A DNA stretch of 60,121 nucleotides from GCA-2725625 sp964574215 (lineage in GTDB: Bacteria; Pseudomonadota; Alphaproteobacteria; Rhodospirillales; UBA2165). The position numbers were made by a program, and so were the translations under genes. Each line of letters opens with the position of its first letter. Within the stretch, counting starts at the first letter, position 1. The notes below the pieces were generated by a model, which saw only the letters and a list, made by a program, of their open reading frames with translations, was not told where the DNA came from and ran no database searches. Where the stretch lies: NCBI GenBank assembly GCA_964574215.1, contig CAZNLR010000031.1:1-60121 (forward strand), read 5' to 3'. Below, piece after piece: positions 9,407-17,417 of this stretch.

Positions 9407-10078
9407 TTAGACGGGCTGGGTACCGGTTTCGAAGAGATCGCGGCGTTTCTCCTCGGCAACGTCCAGCATCCGGTTGATCACGTTGGCGTCCTGGGCGCCG
9501 GATATGGAAAACTGGCCGTCGAAAATAAAGGCGGGGACGCCGCTGATGCCGAGCCGATGCGCCCGGGCGTTCTGTTCGCCGATATCGGCCACATCCTCGT
9601 CGCTGTAGAGATAGCGTCTAAGCGCTTCCTCTTCGAATCCCAGTTGGGCTACGCCGATGTCAATCAGCACCGACCGATTGCCAATGTCGCGTCCTTCAAG
9701 AAAGTAACTGTTAAAAAGGATTTCCACGGTTTCGCCGGCCTGCTGGAATTCCTGTTTGGCGGCATATCGGACCAGCCGGTGGGAATCGACGGTATTTGGT
9801 GTTCGCTTTATGCGCTCGAAATTAAAATCGATGCCGGCGCTGTCGCCGGCCTGGACGATGGCGCCGAACAGTCGTTGCGAGCGAAGGTCACCGCCGAATT
9901 TCCGTTTCATAAATTCCTTATGGTCAGCGCCTTCCGGCTGCATGTCCGGGTTCAATTGGAACGCATGCCAGTAAATTTCCGGCACCAAAGAGGGGCGGGC
10001 GCTGAGTGTTTCCTCCAGCCTTTTCTTGCCGACAAAGCACCAGGGGCAAATGGTGTCGAATATGATGTCGATGCGCAT
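9407..10078 (-). CDS. DsbA-family oxidoreductase, FrnE-like
   Basis: A 223-residue protein with a thioredoxin-fold N-terminus carrying CPWC (Cys11-Cys14), a long helical insertion and a C-terminal cis-Pro segment GISGVPAFIFDGQFSISGAQ. This is the cytosolic FrnE / 2-hydroxychromene-2-carboxylate isomerase-like branch of the DsbA family. There is no signal peptide. The two active-site cysteines argue for thiol-disulfide exchange rather than the glutathione-dependent isomerase. It lies downstream of bluB on the same strand, with a hairpin between them. Confidence 0.87.
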   Translation of the reverse strand: MRIDIIFDTICPWCFVGKKRLEETLSARPSLVPEIYWHAFQLNPDMQPEGADHKEFMKRKFGGDLRSQRLFGAIVQAGDSAGIDFNFERIKRTPNTVDSHRLVRYAAKQEFQQAGETVEILFNSYFLEGRDIGNRSVLIDIGVAQLGFEEEALRRYLYSDEDVADIGEQNARAHRLGISGVPAFIFDGQFSISGAQDANVINRMLDVAEEKRRDLFETGTQPV

Positions 10079-10165
10079 GGTCCAGCTTTTCTAAATCGAT
10101 TGTCGAAGCCAATTATAACCTTGGCGCTATTTTAACCAAATTCAATATCATTGCGCAAAAGTGAA

Positions 10166-10198
10166 TTCAGGGCGGCGTCGATGTATCGCCGCCCTGAA
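10166..10198 (-). terminator. Possible intrinsic terminator after bluB
   Basis: A 12-bp perfect inverted repeat, TTCAGGGCGGCG / CGCCGCCCTGAA, with a 9-nt loop lies 12 nt beyond the bluB stop. On the minus strand the tail TTCACTTTT is only moderately T-rich, so termination is likely but not certain. Confidence 0.55.
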
Positions 10199-10209
10199 AA
10201 AAGTGAAAT

Positions 10210-10983
10210 CTAGCGTAAGTTTTTTTCCACGAATAAACCAATCTGCGCCGATTCCTGGCAGGCACGAAGCAGGTTGAGCAATTCCTTGTCATTTGAACCT
10301 TCGGGTTTACCTCCCCATTGGTCGAAATTGGTTATTTGGTCCAGCTGCAAACGCGGCCGCCACCCGGCTTTTTCGAGTTCCGGCTTGTCATGGAAATGGC
10401 TGACATAGCCGAGGCAGAGGTAGGCAACCGGTACGACGTTCTCTGGTATGGACAATTCCTTTCGGAGGGACATTTCGTCCAGGATACTCACCCATCCCAG
10501 GCCAATACCTTCAGCCCGTGCGGCCAGCCAAAGGTTTTGCACCGAACATACGGTCGAATAGAGGTCCATTTCAGGGATATGGGTTTTACCGATCACAACC
10601 GGGCCGCCACGGTCACGGTCGCAGGTGATGCAGATATTGATCGGCGCTTCGACAATTCCCTCCAACTTCAATTTTCGGTAGACGTCCCGTTTCTCGCCTT
10701 CAAACATTTCCGCCGCTTCCTGGTGTGCCTTGTCGAAAAGAGCTTTAATTCCTTTTTTCGTTTCCTTTGATCTGACCACAATAAAATTCCACGGCTGCAT
10801 AAACCCGACCGAAGGTGCGTAGTGCGCAGCCGTCAACAAACGGCTGAGTACATCATTGGAAATTTCTTTATCCAGAAATTGCCCACGAACATCGCGTCGC
10901 GATAAAATTGTGCGGTAGACGGCGGATCTGTCGTCATCATTGAAGGCGTGATTAGTCGGATTGTGGATAGCTTGTTTTTCCAT
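10210..10983 (-). CDS. bluB: 5,6-dimethylbenzimidazole synthase BluB
   Basis: A 257-residue nitroreductase-fold flavoenzyme with BluB signatures: ILSRRDVRGQF near residue 23, AAHYAPSVGFMQPWNFIVV near 52, SVQNLWLAARAEGIGLGWVS, and CLGYV. BluB uses FMNH2 and O2 to fragment flavin into the lower ligand of vitamin B12. The ATG at 10983 has AGGGGA just upstream. An ATG at 10998 would place that ribosome-binding site inside the coding sequence and is less likely. A cobalamin riboswitch directly upstream supports the assignment and implies repression by adenosylcobalamin. Confidence 0.95.
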   Translation of the reverse strand: MEKQAIHNPTNHAFNDDDRSAVYRTILSRRDVRGQFLDKEISNDVLSRLLTAAHYAPSVGFMQPWNFIVVRSKETKKGIKALFDKAHQEAAEMFEGEKRDVYRKLKLEGIVEAPINICITCDRDRGGPVVIGKTHIPEMDLYSTVCSVQNLWLAARAEGIGLGWVSILDEMSLRKELSIPENVVPVAYLCLGYVSHFHDKPELEKAGWRPRLQLDQITNFDQWGGKPEGSNDKELLNLLRACQESAQIGLFVEKNLR

Positions 10984-11010
10984 TTTAGTCCCCTTCATGG
11001 AAAAGCGATG

Positions 11011-11037
11011 ATGTAAGCGTGGTCCAGGCGCTTACAT
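11011..11037 (-). promoter_or_regulatory. Expression-platform hairpin between the riboswitch and bluB
   Basis: A perfect 9-bp stem, ATGTAAGCG / CGCTTACAT, with a 9-nt loop lies between the aptamer and the bluB ribosome-binding site. It is not followed by a T-tract, so control at the level of translation or RNA folding is more likely than termination. This is inference from position. Confidence 0.6.
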
Positions 11038-11235
11038 TTCCATCCTCCGGGCCGGTCTTCTGACTTGGGTTCTTCTCTTCCGGTAGCCTTCCCAGCCGAT
11101 AATTGGCCAGTGACGTATTGCCAGTCGATTCCCCTTACAGCGCTGGGCACGTCGCGGAATTTCACCGCGTTCCCGATTCTCCCAATAATACGGCGTATTA
11201 GATTGGGCACCCCGAGGCGTGATCGGAACACCTTA
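11038..11235 (-). ncRNA. Cobalamin (B12) riboswitch upstream of bluB
   Basis: Reading the minus strand, the conserved blocks appear in the right order: GGTG near the 5' end, GGGAA...GGTGAAATTCC, the CCCAGCGCTGTAAGG core, the B12 box GTCACTGG (near 11108-11114), GGGAAGGC, and the AAGTCAGAAGACCGGCC segment near the 3' end. This is the standard adenosylcobalamin aptamer. Boundaries are approximate. A 78-codon open frame across it is not a gene. Confidence 0.93.
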
Positions 11236-11259
11236 GACAGGTTTCCGCTGAAATGAAAT

Positions 11260-11294
11260 ACGGCATCCGATTAACCAAAGAAAATGGATGCCGT
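11260..11294. promoter_or_regulatory. Inverted repeat between the riboswitch and the MFS gene
   Basis: A 9-bp perfect inverted repeat, ACGGCATCC / GGATGCCGT, with a 17-nt loop lies in the region between the divergent bluB leader and MFS gene. It could be an operator or an RNA hairpin. Nothing further can be said from sequence. Confidence 0.4.
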
Positions 11295-11362
11295 TTGTGT
11301 TTACCTGCTAATTATCTACTATTGCAGTGAATTTCAGATTTTCCCGGACCAAAATTGGACCA

Positions 11363-12613
11363 ATGACAACCAAAACCTCAGGCTTCGGCGGTATCGGCCG
11401 TGCGCTTTCCAACCGGAATTACCGGATCTATTGGCTCGGTAACACACCGTCTCTGTTGGGGTTTTGGATTCAAAAAGTCGGTCTGGGTCATTTGGTGTGG
11501 GATTTGACAGGTTCCTATACCTGGCTTGGCATGATGGGATTTGCCGCCCTGGCGCCGTCGGTCGTGTTGTCGCCGGTCGCCGGCGCCGTCGCCGACAGGT
11601 ACGGTTTGAGGTTGGTCGCGACCTATGCCTTGATCGTTTCGGGGTTAACCGGGTTGGCTCTGGGAGTTCTGGTTCTGACTGACAATCAGAGAGCGGATTA
11701 TTTGCTAATTCTGGCTTTCATACAGGGGCTTGCTTTGTCTTTCGATTTACCGGCGCGAATGGCGCTGGTGCCAAATCTCGTCGACCGGCGGGATTTGTCC
11801 TCAGCCATCGCGTTGAATACGACGACCTTTCACGCCGGAATGTTTGTCGGTCCCGCGTTATTCGGTGTCATATTTACGTTTTTTGGTCTGGGCGCGGTGT
11901 TTATCGCCAACGGTCTGAGTTTCTTTTGGTTCATCGGGATGCTGATGTTGCTGCGTCTTGAGCCGGTGGCGAAAAGAGGCGCCGATGCACAGACCTTGTT
12001 TGCCGACATGGTCGAAGGGGTTAAGTATGTCGTGAACCATCCGTCCATGCGGGCCCTATATCTGTTTGCTGTCGTGCCGCACCTGTTTATCCGGCCTTAC
12101 ATGGAATGGATGCCCGGTTTTTCCGCCGAAGTGTTCGGCCTCGGCGCCGAAGGACTGGCCAGCCTGTTCGGTGCGACCGGCTTGGGTTCAACGGTCGGCG
12201 GCGTATGGTTGGCTTTGCGCGGAAAAAATGCAGGACTGACGATGATATTGGTCTCCAGTCTGGGCATTGCAATTTTCGCGCTCTTGCTGTTTTCGTTCAA
12301 CAGTATCTATTGGCTTGGTCTTGCCATCATGTTCGTGCTTGGCATTACGTTGGTTTGCGGCGCCGTCGCCAATCAAAGCCTGGTGCAAAATACGGTGGAT
12401 CCGAGTGTACGGGGGAGAGTAATCAGTCTCGGGACCGGCATGGCCGTGGGATTTCCGGCCATCGGCGCGTTGACTTTCGGCTGGCTGGGGTCGGCCTTCG
12501 GCATCGAAGTTTCGATCGCCGGGGCCATGGTGGTCGCGCTGATCTATTGGGTGCCGGCCTCAAAGCGTCTATTGGGCCGCGCCAAGGACATCGAAGCCGA
12601 CCACCATAGTTGA
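11363..12613 (+). CDS. MFS transporter
   Basis: A 416-residue membrane protein with about 10-12 hydrophobic segments and the MFS loop motif GAVADRYGLR after the second segment (near residue 75). The opening LSNRNYRIYWLGNTPSLLG resembles the enterobactin-exporter / DUF894-type MFS branch. It is likely a drug or metabolite exporter with unknown substrate. ATG at 11363 is preferred; a GTG at 11327 is in frame but lacks a clear ribosome-binding site. It is divergent from the B12-controlled bluB transcript and so is not controlled by that riboswitch. Confidence 0.85.
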   Translation: MTTKTSGFGGIGRALSNRNYRIYWLGNTPSLLGFWIQKVGLGHLVWDLTGSYTWLGMMGFAALAPSVVLSPVAGAVADRYGLRLVATYALIVSGLTGLALGVLVLTDNQRADYLLILAFIQGLALSFDLPARMALVPNLVDRRDLSSAIALNTTTFHAGMFVGPALFGVIFTFFGLGAVFIANGLSFFWFIGMLMLLRLEPVAKRGADAQTLFADMVEGVKYVVNHPSMRALYLFAVVPHLFIRPYMEWMPGFSAEVFGLGAEGLASLFGATGLGSTVGGVWLALRGKNAGLTMILVSSLGIAIFALLLFSFNSIYWLGLAIMFVLGITLVCGAVANQSLVQNTVDPSVRGRVISLGTGMAVGFPAIGALTFGWLGSAFGIEVSIAGAMVVALIYWVPASKRLLGRAKDIEADHHS

Positions 12614-12704
12614 TGTCAGCTAAGACATATTTTCGCCAAAATACTTCGGCTATGAATTTATATAAAGTTCACGGTTTATTGGTTTAAAGATAAAGACGAA
12701 GCCG

Positions 12705-12911
12705 TTAATCGACCGTCGCAATATCCACGGCTTTTAGGCCTTTTTCTTCTTCGACAGTTTCGAAGCTAACTTTTTGCCCTTCGGTCAGGCTCTGTAAACC
12801 AGCGGACATAACCGCGGTAATATGAACGAATATGTCCTTGTCCCCCTCATCGGGAACAATAAATCCAAATCCCTTCGTTGGGTTGAACCATTTAACGGTA
12901 CCCGTCGCCAT
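12705..12911 (-). CDS. Cold-shock domain protein (CspA family)
   Basis: A 68-residue protein that is a single cold-shock domain with both RNA-binding motifs (KGFGFI and DIFVHI). The family opens MATGTVKWFNPTKG. The ATG at 12911 is set by this and by an AAGGAA ribosome-binding site. A longer open frame upstream to 13022 reads across the leader. It binds single-stranded nucleic acid and acts as an RNA chaperone; whether it is cold-induced cannot be seen. Confidence 0.95.
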   Translation of the reverse strand: MATGTVKWFNPTKGFGFIVPDEGDKDIFVHITAVMSAGLQSLTEGQKVSFETVEEEKGLKAVDIATVD

Positions 12912-13086
12912 TTGTATTCCTTTCCACTTCACACGCCAATCACCGGCCTCCCGGTCCGGCTCATTTTCAGAGGTCCCATTTCGCCTCTGAAGCGTAATGC
13001 TAACCGGAACTGATAAAATCAAACAAGTAAAAATTTCACTTTTGTTCGGGGGGAGAACTATTTGACAGAAAACGAAAAATCAGCGT

Positions 13087-13111
13087 TTTAGGCTTGAATT
13101 CGGGTCAAGCC
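13087..13111 (-). terminator. Weak hairpin at the end of the DUF2786 gene
   Basis: A 7-bp inverted repeat, GGCTTGA / TCAAGCC, with a 7-nt loop spans the stop codon of the DUF2786 gene on the minus strand. The following sequence is only loosely T-rich, so this is a candidate terminator at best. Confidence 0.3.
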
Positions 13112-13647
13112 GCCTTGCGCAATTTCAGTTTCATACCGACGATCTGGTAAATGTCCAAACCTGTAATATCGGCAATTTCCGTGAAGGGGAGAGTGGTTTC
13201 TTTCAAGAGAATGGTGGCATGTTTGATGGGGTCCCGGCGGGACCGGTTGGTGTTGCGCCTCGCTGAACCGTTTTCTTTGGCTGCGGCCCGCTTGCGTTCC
13301 GCCCGGTCGAGACCTCTGTCTTGAGCTTTTTTAACCGCTTCCTGCCACCGTTTTTTGTCCAGTTCATCACTGTGCGGTCCCTGGGGTGGATAGAAGAACG
13401 CAGGATCGTCGTCGTTTCCCGAGTTTTGATAGAACGGCGCACCTCCGGTGCGGACCACATCAGGCGCACGTTCCGGTGTCCAGCGTGCAGCTTCATCCAG
13501 ACTCATGCCGTGTTTTTTTGCGATCCGTTTGGCCGCTTCCAAGGCATTGGCCCGCTCACCTTCGAACTTGCTACCCTTGGCGAGTTCAAGCAAATTGCGA
13601 AATCTGGTCCGTTCGGCTTCTGAAAATTCCTTGGAGATGTTTTTCAT
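13105..13647 (-). CDS. DUF2786 domain protein
   Basis: A 180-residue protein. The N-terminal 50 residues match DUF2786 (RNLLELAKGSKFEGERANAL, then AAKRIAKKHGMSLDEAA). The middle is charged and rich in Lys/Arg, and the C-terminal 35 residues (LPFTEIADITGLDIYQIVGMK) look like a helix-turn-helix. DNA binding is therefore plausible but unproven. The start is uncertain: ATG at 13647 fits the domain edge, ATGs at 13680/13677 are in frame, and none has a strong ribosome-binding site. Confidence 0.7.
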   Translation of the reverse strand: MKNISKEFSEAERTRFRNLLELAKGSKFEGERANALEAAKRIAKKHGMSLDEAARWTPERAPDVVRTGGAPFYQNSGNDDDPAFFYPPQGPHSDELDKKRWQEAVKKAQDRGLDRAERKRAAAKENGSARRNTNRSRRDPIKHATILLKETTLPFTEIADITGLDIYQIVGMKLKLRKAA

Positions 13648-13829
13648 CCTGTCAGTAGGCTGCTCACAATCGCACATCATAACACGGCTGCGGCGCAAAT
13701 GGGTTAACAGATGGCTGAATTCTCTAAAAATTCGGCCTGTCTGCATCTCGCTAATTGTCTGAATATGCGCTAACAATTAAATAGTGATGCTTCAAATTAA
13801 TTCATTCAATATTTTAGGAAGATAATTAT

Positions 13830-14603
13830 TTGACCGGAACATTTGTAGAGTTGGTGAACTTATACGAAAGGCATGGTTTTACCGTGCAGACTAGCCTGTC
13901 ACCGGCTCATTTTCCGGGTTTTGGTCTGGCGGACATTCCCTTCACGTATATTTATAAAGACAATGTTCGAATGAGCAAAGGTGGCGGCATTGCTTTGGCC
14001 GAAATTTATTTTTTGGAGAATTTGACGGCTGCGAGGCCACCCAAGAATATTTTTGTGATCGGTAATGCTTTCGGCTGGAGCACCTTGGCTTTAGCGCTGA
14101 TGTGTCCTGGCGCCAAGATTGTCGCCATTGATTGGTGTCCGAGGCCGGACGAGGAAGAGGGCTTGGCGGTGACCAACGATCTTGCCCGTGAATTCGAAGC
14201 CGACGTCATAGCCCTAAAGGGCAAAAGCCCGGTCGATGTCCCGGAGATCGTCAAAAAACATTTCCGGGACCCGGTCGATTTCGTCTTGATTGACGGCGGC
14301 CATACGTCTGAGCAACAGAAACTCGATTTTGATGCCTGCAAGGGGATAGCGTCATCGGACTGTGTTTACGTGTTCCACGACGTAATCAATTTCGGCATGG
14401 TCGACGGCTTCGTCGATATTGCCAGAGCAAATCCCCATCTAATTAGTTCGCTGCTTTTCCGGACGCCATCCGGAATGGCTGTCAGCTATCCCACAGAGTT
14501 GGATGCCGAACTCGGCCCGGTTGTAAACGCGTTCACCGAAAACAATGAACGCGTCCAGACCCTGCATCAAGAGGGAAGAGAGAGGCGTCGCGAGCAGTCT
14601 TAA
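13830..14603 (+). CDS. Class I SAM-dependent methyltransferase
   Basis: A 257-residue protein. A Rossmann-like motif I (NIFVIGNAFGWSTLALAL) begins near residue 73, followed by acidic strand 2 (KIVAIDW), a VDFVLIDGGH strand-4 motif near 150 and a late VFHDV. This resembles the Methyltransf_24 type, often found with glycan or peptide modification; the substrate is unknown. The start is a TTG with AGGAAG upstream. The gene ends 4 nt into the convergent transglutaminase-like gene. Confidence 0.78.
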   Translation: MTGTFVELVNLYERHGFTVQTSLSPAHFPGFGLADIPFTYIYKDNVRMSKGGGIALAEIYFLENLTAARPPKNIFVIGNAFGWSTLALALMCPGAKIVAIDWCPRPDEEEGLAVTNDLAREFEADVIALKGKSPVDVPEIVKKHFRDPVDFVLIDGGHTSEQQKLDFDACKGIASSDCVYVFHDVINFGMVDGFVDIARANPHLISSLLFRTPSGMAVSYPTELDAELGPVVNAFTENNERVQTLHQEGRERRREQS

Positions 14604-15361
14604 GCCGCCTCTAATTGTTCCGCGTAGTTGGCCATTTTCTCTAGAGCGCTACTCGGCCCGTCGGGGTTGGTGTCGTCCCAGTGGAGACTGAACCGGGCGC
14701 CGTTTAAGGAACAAAAGGGATGGCCCTCCGACAGCATTTTGTCGGTTGAGATGATATCAGTGCGGCTATCGAGAATAAAAACGTTGCCGCGCAAATTTAC
14801 CGACAGAACGGCATGATGAATATCGCTGCCGTCTTCCTCCAGCCACACCATGCGTAGTCGATCCGGGTGAAACCCCAATAGCCGAAGTGATACATACTTC
14901 GCCATGGCGTAGTCTTCGGACTCGTCGCCGCATTTGAACACATTCAACGGCTTGGCCCAGCTTTTGGTTTTTCCGCCAGCCGCAATGCCCGAGACATCGG
15001 CCTGGCTGTTGATGAAACTGTTGACGCCGGCGATCTGTCCTTTGGGTCCGAACGCCGCCAGGGTTTTCAACAAACGCCGCCAGGTGAAAATCGGTGACGC
15101 CGAAGGGGTGCCGCGCCTCATTTGCGAAGCGGCGGCTTTTTTACTTTTAGGGAACAATTTATCCGGTGCACCGAGAGGCCGTTCGTGAGATCCGAACAGA
15201 GTCGTTTCCTGATCGGGCGCTTGATGGATATCCGGGCATTGCAGTTGATTGAAGGCTTCCGCATGGCCCAAGTTTTCACTGTCCTCGGTAAGCTTGCCCG
15301 CGCTTGGTGAGAAAAACGTAAATATGCCGAACGGCCCACCTTTCTGTATCGATTTTTTCAT
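14600..15361 (-). CDS. Transglutaminase-like cysteine proteinase family (BTLCP), catalytic Cys replaced
   Basis: A 253-residue protein of the bacterial transglutaminase-like (BTLCP, DUF920) family. It has the WAKPLNVFKCGD...EDYAMAKY segment, the catalytic-His segment DIHHAVLSV and the LDSRTD segment. The usual G-D-C-E-D-Y block reads G-D-E-S-E-D-Y here, so Ser148 stands where the nucleophile Cys is expected. Relatives such as LapG are periplasmic proteases. No clear signal peptide is visible. The ATG at 15361 has AGGA at good spacing; 15433 is an alternative without one. Family call good, activity doubtful. Confidence 0.8.
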   Translation of the reverse strand: MKKSIQKGGPFGIFTFFSPSAGKLTEDSENLGHAEAFNQLQCPDIHQAPDQETTLFGSHERPLGAPDKLFPKSKKAAASQMRRGTPSASPIFTWRRLLKTLAAFGPKGQIAGVNSFINSQADVSGIAAGGKTKSWAKPLNVFKCGDESEDYAMAKYVSLRLLGFHPDRLRMVWLEEDGSDIHHAVLSVNLRGNVFILDSRTDIISTDKMLSEGHPFCSLNGARFSLHWDDTNPDGPSSALEKMANYAEQLEAA

Positions 15362-15675
15362 TTTTTTGTCCTGGTTTTTGTCCTGGTATTTTATCGGTTG
15401 GTGTCTACTAGTTTTCGAACTGAACTTTGTCATTTTTTTGGCAATCTGAGTCGCAAACGGCGTGCCAAAGTTAAGCCTCTGACTCTGCTATGAGAATCCT
15501 CCTTTATAGCTAAGTGGTATTTGCCCTAGGAAAAAACGACCCAGTCCAATTTTGCCGCCTATTTAACAGTCATTGTTGCGTGAATGACGAAAAGTGTGCA
15601 TTGTTGGGATAGTGAACAGTTGCAGAAGTAAGGATAATTTTAATTCGGCTGCTGCTGCCAGGGGAGAGTGAATTA

Positions 15676-16065
15676 ATGGAATGGCGTACTGAATTCAGCG
15701 TCGGCGAAGCGGAGTTCGACAATGATCACAAGATTATTTTCGGACTGGTAGACGAGTTCAAGGCGATGTTGAACAGCGAAAGCGATGCTGCCGAATTGCT
15801 GGATAACAGCTTCGACAAATTAATCGATTATATCGATGAACATTTTGCCCGCGAAGAAGTTTTCATGCAAAAGATCAGTTATCCGGATCTCGTCGAGCAT
15901 CATGGAAAACATGCAGAAATGGAAGATCGGCTGCGGGCGCTTTTTACCCGTTACCGGGAAGGCGATCCTTCAATATCCGAAGCCTTGAGTAATTTTGTCG
16001 AAGATTGGTGGTATTCCCATATTCTCAAAGAGGACATGAAATACAAGGAATTTGCGGAAGGCTAG
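15676..16065 (+). CDS. Bacteriohemerythrin
   Basis: A 129-residue four-helix protein with the hemerythrin di-iron ligands in order: His18, His56, Glu60, His75, His79, His115 and Asp120. The pattern HFAREEVFM...HHGKH...HILKED is diagnostic. It reversibly binds O2 in the cytoplasm and may deliver or sense oxygen. A GGGGAGAG ribosome-binding site lies 7 nt upstream of the start. The upstream 240 nt (15434-15675) hold no gene. The stop overlaps the convergent MFS gene by 4 nt. Confidence 0.93.
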   Translation: MEWRTEFSVGEAEFDNDHKIIFGLVDEFKAMLNSESDAAELLDNSFDKLIDYIDEHFAREEVFMQKISYPDLVEHHGKHAEMEDRLRALFTRYREGDPSISEALSNFVEDWWYSHILKEDMKYKEFAEG

Positions 16066-17267
16066 CTTTCTTTTTTGGTTGTTTCCAGCTTTCGAAGTTT
16101 TAGAGCCAAAACAATATTAATCAAAGTTAGGGCAAACAATACGTAACCGGCGTCAGCCCAATTTCCCATTGTCACGACGGCAAAAGCCAAGATTGGCGGT
16201 CCGATCAGATTGCCAAGTTGAGATCCCTGATACATCAGTCCATTGGTGGCGCCTAATTGTCCCGACGCAAGGGCCATCTTAGGAGCACAGGCCAAAAGGG
16301 CGACCGGCTGAAGAGCGCCGACAAAGGAAAATACAAGAACCAGACCGAAACGCACCACATCTGAAAAATAGTCGGGAAATATCATTAGCGCCGATCCGCC
16401 CATGACGGTTGTCCCGATCGTCAGCGCGACCCAGAGGCGGACACCCCAATGAACCAGCCAAGCCGCTGCGAAATTGCCCAGAATGTTGAAGGCGACTGCC
16501 ACCGCCGCGAGGGAGGCGGCCAGTCCTACGTCCAATCCGCGTTCCTCTAGGACAAAGGTTGGTAGCCAAACCATCACGGCGACCCATTGAAATGTGTAGG
16601 TCGCAAAACAGATAGCGAGAATCCAAGGTCCAGGCTGAGTAATGGTAAGTCGGATATTTTTGATATAGGGCACTGTGACGGTAGGCGTTACGCGCGGCGT
16701 TCGCCAAACCACAATGAACATGGCGAAAAGACCGAGCATGGATAACGCAGCGGTGATTTGCCACAATGGCCGCCAACCGAAGGGTTCCAGAATGAATGGC
16801 GCGGTCACCATGGCGATCGCCATACCGCCCGGTGTTACACAACTCCATATTCCGACGGCTAAACTGCGATTGCGCTCTGTCGACAGGTGGGCGATTAATG
16901 ATGGTATCGAGACCATGCCGGCAATGTATCCCGCACCTTCAATGGCGCGGGAGGTCAGGAGCAATAATGCGTCGTCGGCTATGGACCCCAAGACCGCGCC
17001 GAATGCCATGACGCCGCAGGCGGTAAGAATGACTTTGCCGTGCCCAACCTTGTCGCCCAGGAGACCGGCAAAAATGCCGGTTCCCGTACCGAACACCGCA
17101 ATCATTGAGACGATCCAGCCGGCGGTCACCATACCGAGGGACAATTCGTCCCGAATTGCAGGCAGGGCGGGCGGTGCCTTACCGATGTAACCCGCGCTGA
17201 CCAGTCCGACTGCCAGCAATAGTGCAATCAGCCCCCAGGGCGTTGATTTTTCAGACAACGAATTCAT
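16062..17267 (-). CDS. MFS transporter, CynX/NimT-like
   Basis: A 401-residue membrane protein with about 12 transmembrane segments. It opens NSLSEKSTPWGLIALLLAVG, with an MFS loop motif GLLGDKVGHGKV after the second segment. The overall pattern is that of anion or drug MFS carriers of the CynX/NimT type, but the substrate is not evident. ATG at 17267 is preferred over a TTG at 17306 because translation from 17306 would place a hydrophilic Cys/Pro-rich leader ahead of the conserved start. Confidence 0.82.
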   Translation of the reverse strand: MNSLSEKSTPWGLIALLLAVGLVSAGYIGKAPPALPAIRDELSLGMVTAGWIVSMIAVFGTGTGIFAGLLGDKVGHGKVILTACGVMAFGAVLGSIADDALLLLTSRAIEGAGYIAGMVSIPSLIAHLSTERNRSLAVGIWSCVTPGGMAIAMVTAPFILEPFGWRPLWQITAALSMLGLFAMFIVVWRTPRVTPTVTVPYIKNIRLTITQPGPWILAICFATYTFQWVAVMVWLPTFVLEERGLDVGLAASLAAVAVAFNILGNFAAAWLVHWGVRLWVALTIGTTVMGGSALMIFPDYFSDVVRFGLVLVFSFVGALQPVALLACAPKMALASGQLGATNGLMYQGSQLGNLIGPPILAFAVVTMGNWADAGYVLFALTLINIVLALKLRKLETTKKES

Positions 17268-17417
17268 GTCACAGGGAAAGCATTGTGTGGGGAATTGGAC
17301 AAGCAAAAAAGAGTGTCACTCAAATTTGATTTTCCGATACACTCTATTGTATTTAAATTACAAGTAAGAATTAGTCAAAATTGCCTTTGATCCGCAGAGA
17401 GTTCTAAGGAGCCTGCC

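Noticed and set aside
10995..11231. 78-codon open frame on the minus strand upstream of bluB
   Set aside because: It coincides with the cobalamin riboswitch; the conserved bases are explained by RNA structure and the translated protein resembles nothing.
13321..13762. Three overlapping plus-strand frames opposite the DUF2786 gene
   Set aside because: They are antisense, mutually overlapping and without recognisable domains.
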